27,877 nucleotides of DNA from an uncultured Lachnospiraceae bacterium. Lineage in GTDB: Bacteria > Bacillota > Clostridia > Lachnospirales > Lachnospiraceae. The stretch lies in assembly GCA_910588405.1 (NCBI GenBank), contig CAJUPT010000050.1, positions 1 to 27,877 on the forward strand, written 5' to 3'. The translations under genes and the position numbers were made by a program. Positions within the stretch are counted from its first letter, which is position 1. Each line of letters opens with the position of its first letter. Shown piece after piece: positions 21,773 through 27,877 of the stretch. A model generated the notes under the pieces. It was not told the origin of the DNA, searched no databases, and was given only the letters and a program-made list of their open reading frames with translations.

Positions 21773-22720
21773 ATGGGAAAAGAGATAAAAGTGTGTGAAT
21801 TTGGCGTGACATTTCATACTGCCCACGGGCCGGTCAGCGCCGTGCGGGACGTCAATACGGTGTTCCGGGAAGGTGAGGTAACCGGTTTGATTGGAGAGAG
21901 CGGAAGCGGAAAGTCAGTGCTCGGCATGGCAATTTTACAGCTTTTGCCGGCAAATGCCCGCATTGAGGGCAGCTGTCTGTACGGCGACACCGAACTGACG
22001 GCGCTGTCAGAAAAAGAGATGGAACAAATCCGGGGAAAAGAAATTGCGCTGATTCCCCAGAACCCTGTGGAATCTCTGAATCCTGTCCTGCGGATTGGCT
22101 GGCAGCTTACGGAGGCCATGACCATACATGCGCCGGGAAAAAAAGCGGAGGCAGAACAGCGGTATCAGGATTTGATGGGCCGCCTGGGCTTTTCCCGGCC
22201 GGAGCTGGTGAGCAGACAGTATTCCTTTCAGCTCAGCGGCGGTATGAATCAGCGGATGATTGCGGTGCTGGGACTGATGAACCGGCCGGCATGGATGATT
22301 GCCGATGAGCCGACAAAAGGACTGGATGCCATATTGCGCCGGCAGGTGTACGAAGTGCTTCAGGAAATCACCATGCGGGATACCCGCAATATGATTCTGA
22401 TCACCCACGATGTGGCGCTGGCCAGAAAACTGAGTCAGAAAATACTTGTATTGTACCAGGGAGAAATTCTGGAGCAGGGGACGGCGGCGGACGTGCTGGA
22501 CCATCCGGCCCATCCTTATACCCGCGGCCTGATTGGCTCCCTTCCCAGAAACGGCATGAAGCCCATTGGCCAGCCGCTTAAAGGGCGGGAAGACGCCACA
22601 GGCGGATGTGTGTTTTATCCCAGATGTCCGCAGGCCGCAAAACGGTGCCGGCAGGAACATCCCCGGGAGGCAGGGCTGGAAAACGGCCGGAAGGTAAGGT
22701 GTTTTTTATATGAAAAATGA
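21773..22720 (+). CDS. ABC importer ATPase, NikD/DppD type
   Basis: 315 residues. Walker A GESGSGKS at 41-48, Q-loop near ALIPQNPVES, signature LSGGMNQR at 154-161, Walker B MIADEPT with D178-E179, switch histidine in LITHD. The C-terminal extension has C279, C285, C292 and C310 in the oligopeptide-type pattern (GCVFYPRCPQAAKRC), which in some relatives binds an Fe-S cluster. Hydrolyses ATP to drive transport together with the next ATPase. Overlaps it by 11 nt. Confidence 0.92.
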   Translation: MGKEIKVCEFGVTFHTAHGPVSAVRDVNTVFREGEVTGLIGESGSGKSVLGMAILQLLPANARIEGSCLYGDTELTALSEKEMEQIRGKEIALIPQNPVESLNPVLRIGWQLTEAMTIHAPGKKAEAEQRYQDLMGRLGFSRPELVSRQYSFQLSGGMNQRMIAVLGLMNRPAWMIADEPTKGLDAILRRQVYEVLQEITMRDTRNMILITHDVALARKLSQKILVLYQGEILEQGTAADVLDHPAHPYTRGLIGSLPRNGMKPIGQPLKGREDATGGCVFYPRCPQAAKRCRQEHPREAGLENGRKVRCFLYEK

Positions 22721-23492
22721 CGGAATGCTTTCGGTCCGGCATTTAAGCAAATCATATACCCGGGGCGTGGCGCGGCGGCAGCGGATTGACGCAGTAAAAG
22801 ATGTGAGCTTTTCCATACCGGCGGGTACGGCCATGGGAATTGCCGGCAACAGCGGCTGCGGAAAATCCACCATTGCCCGCATGGTCATGGGACTGATTCC
22901 CCCCGATGACGGTGCCGTTTTTCTGGACGGCCGGCAGGTCAGCGGCTTAAAGGCGGGCGAGATGAAAACGGTGCGCAGACAGATGCAGATTATCTTTCAG
23001 CATCCGGAAAGCTCGCTGGACCCCCGCAGAAAGATTATAGAGAGCGTGCTGGAGGCTATGGAGATACATGGCGTGAAACAGGGGCGGGCGCAGCGGGAAG
23101 CCCGGGTGGAAGAACTGTTTGAAATGCTGGGGCTGCACACCCGTCTGTTTCAGCGCTATCCCCACCAGATCAGCGGCGGGGAAGCCCAGCGGATTGTCAT
23201 TGCCAGAGCGCTGACGCTGGAGCCGAAAGTGCTGATTCTGGACGAACCCACTTCCATGCTGGATGTCTCCATTCAGGCCCATATTCTGACGCTGCTGAAA
23301 ACATTGCAGGAAGCGCTGGGTCTGACTTATCTGCTCATCTCTCATGATCTGGAAGTGCTGTGCTGGTTTTGCGACCGGATTGGCATTATGAATGAGGGTG
23401 CGCTTATTGAGACGGGGACAAGGACGGAAATTCTGGAAAAACCTGAGCAGCCGTTTACAAAGGAGCTGGTGGAAAGCTTTTTCGCGTTTTGA
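22710..23492 (+). CDS. ABC importer ATPase, NikE/DppF type
   Basis: 260 residues. Walker A GNSGCGKST at 46-54, signature ISGGEAQR at 154-161, Walker B VLILDEPTSMLD (D178-E179), switch LISHD. Pairs with the preceding ATPase as the second motor subunit. Slightly shorter than many DppF proteins because the C-terminal oligopeptide extension is absent. ATG at 22710 lies within the end of the previous gene. Confidence 0.92.
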   Translation: MKNDGMLSVRHLSKSYTRGVARRQRIDAVKDVSFSIPAGTAMGIAGNSGCGKSTIARMVMGLIPPDDGAVFLDGRQVSGLKAGEMKTVRRQMQIIFQHPESSLDPRRKIIESVLEAMEIHGVKQGRAQREARVEELFEMLGLHTRLFQRYPHQISGGEAQRIVIARALTLEPKVLILDEPTSMLDVSIQAHILTLLKTLQEALGLTYLLISHDLEVLCWFCDRIGIMNEGALIETGTRTEILEKPEQPFTKELVESFFAF

Positions 23493-23524
23493 GGTCCGGT
23501 ATGCAAGGCAGGTGGGAAGAAGGT

Positions 23525-25294
23525 ATGAATCTGAATAAAATTCAATATTTTCTCAGTTCGGTGGAAGAACAGAGTTTTACAAAGGCGGCCAGGAAACATT
23601 ATGTGACCCAGGTGGCCGTCACCCAGCAGATTGCGTCCATGGAAAAAGAGCTGGATATGGAGCTGTTTATGCGGACCGGAAACCGGATTAAGGTGACGGA
23701 GGCAGGACAGTTTCTTTACGGGGAAATGAAAAAAATCATGGCCCAGTATCAGTTTGCCCTGGAACAGCTGCAGGAGTATCGGGATGACGGCAGACAGGAG
23801 CTGAAAATCGGCATTGGCACACTGGGAGATTATGAGTGGATCCTGCCGTTTCTGACCAGATTTCAGGAAAAACATCCGGATATGGAATATACGTTTGTGA
23901 CGGGAGAGACGGAAGAACTGACAGAGCAGTTAAAATGCGGCAAACTTTCTTTGCTGTTTTCCGGGGAACCGGATGGGAAGGATATGGAATTTCTGGAATT
24001 TCTTCCGGCTTATACCACAAAGATCAGCCTGGTGGTCAGTGCGAAAAGCCCGCTGTTTACAAAGAAAGAGCTGTCTATCGGGGACTGTATGGGGCTGCCG
24101 CTGATTTTGATTGGCGTCGGAGAACAGGAGCGGAACCGGACTTATCAGGACTTTTATCAGCTGTGCCGGGATACCGGATTTATTCCCCGGGTGGCCTGCC
24201 ATGCGGAAAACAGCATGGAAGCCATGATGAAAGTGGACCTGGGACTGGGCTGCGCACTTTATATGGAAGATGTTTCGGGATTTCTGGCCGAACATCCAAG
24301 GCGCAGGATTCTGAAGCTGAACGGGCCGGTGAGCGTACGGAAATATCTGGTTTACCGCCGCCATATGCCGGGCTTTTTGCTCGATGAATTTATTACGTCC
24401 CTTTTGTGGGAGACAGGCAGACTGTATGCGGTGGACCGGGTGGATTTAAAATCCGATTTCAGCATTCTGTGGAAAGAAGCGTTAAAACAGGAAGACGGCA
24501 CATACAGCAGGCGGCTGTCCGATGATCAGGCGGAGAAAGAGTTCTGGCATCATTTTATGGAGAAAAAGTCCGTATATCAGCAGGACGAATGGGCGCATGT
24601 GATGATGAAAGAAGTCAAAAATCTGTTGAAATCCCGTCAGGTCCATACCATTATGGAAATTGGTCCGGGCTGGGGAAATTTTACCATGGAGCTGGCGGAC
24701 TGCTGTGACACGCTGACCTGCGTGGATATCTCGGAGGATGTGCTGCGGTATATTGACCGGGCGGCACAGGAGCTGGGGAAAAAGAATATCTTTTCCATCT
24801 GCTCCAAGTGGGAGAATATGTCCGGCAATGAAAACTGTGATGTGGTATTTGGCTACAACTGTTTTTACCGTATGCTGGAATTAAAAGAATGTCTGCGTAT
24901 GATGAACCGGATTGCCGCCTCTCTGTGTATTGTGGGTATGAGCGCAGATGGCATGACGCCGTATGATCTTGAGCTGAAAACGGCGCTGGGCGCAAAGATT
25001 GTGTATGACAAAAAAGATTATATTCATTTTGTAAATATTCTGTATCAGATGGGAATTGACGCGAATGTAAAAGTGGTTCCGCTGGAAAAAGAGCTGGTAT
25101 ACCCGGGCTGGGCGGAAACGGTCCGCAGCGTAATGGCCCGGGTGCGCAACAAAGATGAACTGCTGAAGACGCATGGAGCGGAAGTGGATCAGATTCTGAA
25201 AAAATATTTTCATCCGATGGCAGACGGAACATACCGGTATCGCCTGCATTACAGGGGAACGCTGGTATACTGGGAGCCGGAAAAATCTGCCTGA
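23525..25294 (+). CDS. LysR-type regulator fused to a SAM-dependent methyltransferase
   Basis: 589 residues in one continuous frame from ATG at 23525 (the earlier in-frame ATG at 23489 lacks a ribosome binding site). Residues 1-65 are a LysR winged helix: MNLNKIQYFLSSVEEQSFTK, AVTQQIASMEKELDMELF. Residues about 95-300 match a LysR effector domain. The C-terminal 240 residues form a class I methyltransferase: motif I E378-IGPGWG at 376-388 and the acidic loop CVDISED with D401. LysR proteins normally end near 300 residues, so the fusion is unusual. It follows the ATPase gene by 32 nt and is probably part of the B12-regulated operon. Substrate of the methyltransferase is unknown. Confidence 0.85.
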   Translation: MNLNKIQYFLSSVEEQSFTKAARKHYVTQVAVTQQIASMEKELDMELFMRTGNRIKVTEAGQFLYGEMKKIMAQYQFALEQLQEYRDDGRQELKIGIGTLGDYEWILPFLTRFQEKHPDMEYTFVTGETEELTEQLKCGKLSLLFSGEPDGKDMEFLEFLPAYTTKISLVVSAKSPLFTKKELSIGDCMGLPLILIGVGEQERNRTYQDFYQLCRDTGFIPRVACHAENSMEAMMKVDLGLGCALYMEDVSGFLAEHPRRRILKLNGPVSVRKYLVYRRHMPGFLLDEFITSLLWETGRLYAVDRVDLKSDFSILWKEALKQEDGTYSRRLSDDQAEKEFWHHFMEKKSVYQQDEWAHVMMKEVKNLLKSRQVHTIMEIGPGWGNFTMELADCCDTLTCVDISEDVLRYIDRAAQELGKKNIFSICSKWENMSGNENCDVVFGYNCFYRMLELKECLRMMNRIAASLCIVGMSADGMTPYDLELKTALGAKIVYDKKDYIHFVNILYQMGIDANVKVVPLEKELVYPGWAETVRSVMARVRNKDELLKTHGAEVDQILKKYFHPMADGTYRYRLHYRGTLVYWEPEKSA

Positions 25295-25382
25295 CGGCGG
25301 TATGACCTGTCCCAAACGGGACGGAACCTTTGGACGGATCCGGTACGGTGTTTTTGCGGACGGTGACGTATCTCCGGCGGGG

Positions 25383-25421
25383 AAAATTGTCCGGCGCTGC
25401 TTTAAGAGGCCGGACGATTTT
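25383..25421. terminator. Terminator after the LysR-methyltransferase gene
   Basis: AAAATTGTCCGGC (25383-25395) pairs with GCCGGACGATTTT (25409-25421), one G-U in 13 pairs, ending in TTTT and starting with AAAA. It closes the transporter operon and works in both directions. Confidence 0.75.
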
Positions 25422-25456
25422 GCCGTTGACCGGCGATCCGGTTTTCCATATGCTTA

Positions 25457-25705
25457 GTGATCAAAGCCTATTTGACAGGTGACAGGGCGGAGGTGAAAAA
25501 CATGTGTATCACGGAATACAATGAAGCTGAGATCATGCGGATGTTTAAAGAGGAAGGCTGGAAAGAAGGCCGGAGAGAAGGCGAGGATAAGTTTGGGAAG
25601 CTGATGGAAATCCTTCTGGGAGCCGGACGCACATCGGATGCCAAAAAGGCAGCGACGGACAGAAGTGAGCGGATGCGGCTTTATAAGGAATTTGGGATAG
25701 ACTGA
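25457..25705 (+). pseudogene. C-terminal remnant of a Rpn/PD-(D/E)XK-family gene
   Basis: 82 residues without a nuclease core. The segment RAEVKNMCITEYNEAEIMRM then FKEEGWKEGRREGEDKFGKL is characteristic of the middle-to-end of the Rpn-type proteins common in Lachnospiraceae. The open frame begins abruptly at a GTG; an ATG at 25502 with GGAGGTGA upstream is a chance or coincidental start. Its family is also represented intact at 10604. It marks the right side of the transporter cargo and suggests earlier rearrangement. Confidence 0.65.
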
Positions 25706-25814
25706 TGCATAATGCCGGATATACATCAGTTCTCTGTTAATTCGCTTAAAAGATGTCTTTGACAAAAGGAACGGATTAACAGATCAGGAACAGATCAAAC
25801 TGTTTTGCGGCGGA

Positions 25815-25936
25815 TTGACTATTATAAAGGATTCTGCTATAATATCCCCAATAGTTTCAAATCTGGTTTCAATTCAGATACAGTTTATAAGAGTTACCAC
25901 AGTGTCATTTGCTTTTCAGCAGGTGGCACTTTTTTT
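25815..25936 (+). ncRNA. Repeated promoter-leader-terminator unit, copy D
   Basis: Promoter TTGACT (25815-25820), 17 bp, TATAAT (25838-25843) with CTGC in front. After 57 nt comes AGTGTCA (25901-25907) paired with TGGCACT (25924-25930), T-run to 25936. A 5-bp hairpin ATCTG (25861-25865)/CAGAT (25875-25879) lies between. The leader shares AATAGTTTCA near its start with copy A (AATAGTATCA). The first gene begins 183 nt after the T-run. Confidence 0.72.
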
Positions 25937-26007
25937 GTCTCAAAATATCCCCCGAAATGCGCCAATAACGTATTTTGAGGGATTTCTAGCCATTTTATGG
26001 GCATAAG

Positions 26008-26036
26008 CCGGCAGTCTTTCGGGGTTGCCGGTTTTT
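26008..26036 (+). terminator. Second terminator in the copy D leader region
   Basis: CCGGCA (26008-26013) pairs with TGCCGG (26026-26031), followed by TTTTT to 26036. It stands between copy D and the DUF932-like gene with no evident promoter after it, the same arrangement as at 12083-12116. Confidence 0.65.
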
Positions 26037-26119
26037 GTTATATACGCGGGGGAAACTTCTCCTCGCGCAGTTGCGGTAATGCGGGAAAACCCGCCAAAAA
26101 CAAGAAAGGAGCATAAAAA

Positions 26120-27262
26120 ATGCAAAGAACATGTCTAGATGCTTATTGTAACACCTTCAATTCCTATGGGGCAATGCTGGGCTATCATGAGGAGCAGTCT
26201 AAGCGCAGCCTGTGGGTCCGCAGCAAAGTGAATGATCTGCAGGTCGAGCCGCTGGGAAAAACTTCCCCTTTGTTCTCTGATTTGTCCGCATTCGCGGTCG
26301 GGACCACAAGGGAGGCCGTGGATGACACAGCGGACAATCTTGGCCTGGCCATACGGGTGGACGGGAACCTCTACCCTGCGCGCACGACGGCTTATAAGAG
26401 CCTGCTTGAGCGGGCGAGGATCGGGGGGACTTCCCTCTCAAAACTGAGTAAGGAGGTGCTGGCGGAGGTGGTCAACGCATGCCTGGGGCTGTATTCGGCG
26501 GACGCGCTGCTTCTGGTCCGTGATGAAAAGGTCAGCGCGGTCCATTCCGGGGCTGAGACGGATTATTCGGTTTTGCCGGTCGATGAGCTGCTTACGGTTT
26601 TAAAGGAAAAACTGGATGCCCGTTTTCCGGGCCATGAATTTGGCCAGGGATACTGTGACCACTCCCTGGTCAGCGCCTCATGGACGATGCCGGCCCAGAA
26701 GGAGGATCTGCTGGGAACGTATATCAGGCTTTTAGATTCCCAGGGGAGGTCGGCCATGGCCTCTAAACTGATGTCGGGAATCCGTTTCACCAGTTCCGAT
26801 ACCGGCGTCGCGTCGGCAAAAGTTTCCGCGCTTCTAACCGGAGGGCGGTATTCCATCCATATCGGGAACTGTATCTCCATCGACCACCGTCATCAGTCCA
26901 CGGTTTCGGATTTTGCCGGGAGCCTTGACCAGCTGTTCGCCCAGTTTGGGGACAGCGTGGCTAAGCTGAAAAAAATGGCGGAGGTTTACCTGGATTATCC
27001 GGTAAACGCGATGACACGGGTGTGCAAAAAACTATGCATGCCGAAAAAAGCGGCGTTGGAGGCGATTGCGATGTTTGAGATGTCCTATGGCGACGGGCCT
27101 GCCACGGCCCACGACGTATTCCTTGCCATGCAGGAGATCCCGTTCATACTGAAAAGCGAGAAGGCCCCGGAGAGCAAGCTGCTGGCGCTGGAAGAAAACA
27201 TGGCCAGGGCGGTCAGCCTGAAATGGAACGACTATGATCTGGCGAAGGCGGTGGGCTACTGA
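26120..27262 (+). CDS. DUF932-like phage/plasmid protein
   Basis: 380 residues. The segments NLGLAIRVDGNLYPARTTAY then KSLLERARIGG (about 73-102) and VNACLGLYSADALLLVRDEK (about 113-132) resemble DUF932-type proteins of phages and plasmids. These occur beside recombination or replication genes, and their role is not established. Start ATG at 26120 has AAAGGAG 8 nt upstream. Its stop overlaps the start of the YqaJ gene by 1 nt, so the two are likely translated together in one unit controlled by copy D. Assignment is by remembered family pattern. Confidence 0.55.
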   Translation: MQRTCLDAYCNTFNSYGAMLGYHEEQSKRSLWVRSKVNDLQVEPLGKTSPLFSDLSAFAVGTTREAVDDTADNLGLAIRVDGNLYPARTTAYKSLLERARIGGTSLSKLSKEVLAEVVNACLGLYSADALLLVRDEKVSAVHSGAETDYSVLPVDELLTVLKEKLDARFPGHEFGQGYCDHSLVSASWTMPAQKEDLLGTYIRLLDSQGRSAMASKLMSGIRFTSSDTGVASAKVSALLTGGRYSIHIGNCISIDHRHQSTVSDFAGSLDQLFAQFGDSVAKLKKMAEVYLDYPVNAMTRVCKKLCMPKKAALEAIAMFEMSYGDGPATAHDVFLAMQEIPFILKSEKAPESKLLALEENMARAVSLKWNDYDLAKAVGY

Positions 27263-27877
27263 TGGCGTCGCCGAAAATTCTCTGTGATACGGCGGGCATG
27301 AGCAATGAACGATGGCTGGAATGCCGTATGCACGGGCCGATGGGGGATATCCCGTATACTGTCGGGGGCAGTGACGTGGCGGCGATTTTTGGCGTTTCTC
27401 CATGGGTGACGCCGATGGAGCTGTGGATGATCAAAAAAGGGCGCATGAAACCGGCAATGAAAGCGAATGCCGGCCAGCTGATGATGGGGCATCTTTTGGA
27501 GCCTGTAGCGGCATATTGGTATGGGGAGAAAACCGGAAACAAGGTTGAGGAGGATACGAATCTGTACCAGCACGCCGACCATCCGTATGCCCTCGCGAAT
27601 TTTGACCGCAGGTTTGTCCGGGCGTCAGACAATGAGCCGGGGATACTGGAATGCAAAAGCTGCACATACCATAAGGCTGATGAGTGGGCCGACGGGGCGG
27701 TGCCTTTGCACTATGAACTGCAGCTGCGCTTTTATCTTGCGGTGGCGGATGTGGATATCGGCGCCTTTTCAGCCGTATGGGGAAATAATCCGGATATCGA
27801 CCTTGCTATGCCGGAGATTGTCCGGGACAGGGCCAAAGAGGATATGATCTTTGAACGGCTTGATGAGTGGATCTGGA
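27262..27877 (+). CDS. YqaJ-type viral recombinase/exonuclease (partial, cut by window end)
   Basis: At least 205 residues from ATG at 27262 with no stop before the window end. The visible motifs are those of lambda-exonuclease-like YqaJ nucleases: GGSDVAAIFGVSPWVTPMEL near residue 35-54, MMGHLLEPVAAYWY, ANFDRRFV with the catalytic Asp, and GILECKS with the catalytic Glu and Lys of the PD-(D/E)XK core. Such enzymes digest one strand of double-stranded ends to create substrate for annealing proteins. It overlaps the DUF932-like gene and, with SSB, makes a recombination set. Confidence 0.85.
   Translation, partial: MASPKILCDTAGMSNERWLECRMHGPMGDIPYTVGGSDVAAIFGVSPWVTPMELWMIKKGRMKPAMKANAGQLMMGHLLEPVAAYWYGEKTGNKVEEDTNLYQHADHPYALANFDRRFVRASDNEPGILECKSCTYHKADEWADGAVPLHYELQLRFYLAVADVDIGAFSAVWGNNPDIDLAMPEIVRDRAKEDMIFERLDEWIW

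Larger units (their letters stand above)
25706..26119. other. Non-coding region upstream of the DUF932-like gene
   Basis: 414 bp without a gene. It holds promoter/leader/terminator copy D (25815-25936), a second terminator (26008-26036) and a short GCGGG/CCCGC hairpin near 26082 just before the ribosome binding site. Confidence 0.7.

Noticed and set aside
23836..24387. 183-residue frame inside the LysR-methyltransferase gene
   Set aside because: Out-of-frame shadow of a continuous coding frame with LysR effector-domain features.
17677..25705. Terminal inverted repeats or target duplication of an insertion sequence around the cargo
   Set aside because: I compared the flanks by eye and found no matching ends; no transposase gene lies at either border.
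1..27877. CRISPR array, tRNA or rRNA genes
   Set aside because: No regularly spaced direct repeats and no tRNA-like TTCRA or rRNA-like segments were seen on reading.

Overview
The window looks like part of a large mobile element from a Lachnospiraceae-type (Clostridia) gut bacterium: moderately GC-rich Firmicute DNA, strong AGGAGG-type ribosome binding sites, TTGACA/TATAAT promoters and intrinsic terminators. The element may be a conjugative plasmid, an integrative element or a phage-plasmid. No conjugation, phage-structure or replication-initiator gene lies inside the window, so its exact class cannot be fixed. This lineage call rests on overall resemblance, not on a marker gene.

Layout. 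(1) 1-612: end of a DUF2284 metal-binding protein and a DUF2115-like gene, possibly host flank. (2) 624-1500: a reverse-strand XRE repressor and a gene-free, operator-like region. (3) 1510-7876: small unknown proteins, a single-stranded DNA-binding protein, phage/plasmid-type hypotheticals and a zinc-finger/DUF3854 primase-like protein. (4) 8019-10324: an antitoxin/PIN-toxin pair followed by a ParM/ParR-type partition pair. (5) 10506-11841: a Rpn-type PD-(D/E)XK gene whose C-terminal tail is tandemly repeated. (6) 12222-17676: a YkgJ cysteine-cluster protein, a MoxR-like AAA+ ATPase, a large protein with an HExxH motif and a VWA domain, and a small acidic protein. (7) 17741-25421: a metabolic cargo consisting of a cobalamin riboswitch, a lipoprotein, two permeases, two ATPases and a LysR-methyltransferase fusion. 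(8) 25457-27877: a Rpn remnant, then a DUF932-like gene and a YqaJ-type exonuclease cut by the window end.

Two things stand out. First, a conserved unit (promoter, about 53-57 nt, then a hairpin terminator with AGTGTC/GRCACT arms) occurs at 2822-2943, 11880-11996 and 25815-25936. A fourth terminator without an obvious promoter is at 8747-8780. All four sit 160-260 nt upstream of the first gene of an operon (ssb, ykgJ-AAA-VWA, DUF932-yqaJ, parM), and two are followed by another intrinsic terminator. This looks like a shared leader-RNA regulon, either attenuation/antitermination or a family of about 85-nt small RNAs. Second, a nickel/peptide-family ABC importer sits under a cobalamin riboswitch and ends in a LysR regulator fused to a SAM-dependent methyltransferase. 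This suggests B12-repressed uptake of cobalt, a cobalt complex or a corrinoid-related compound.

How the genes fit: SSB, primase-like protein, DUF932 protein and YqaJ nuclease would serve DNA replication/recombination of the element; toxin-antitoxin and ParMR would secure inheritance; AAA+/VWA would be a remodelling machine of unknown target; the ABC operon would be a host-benefit cargo.
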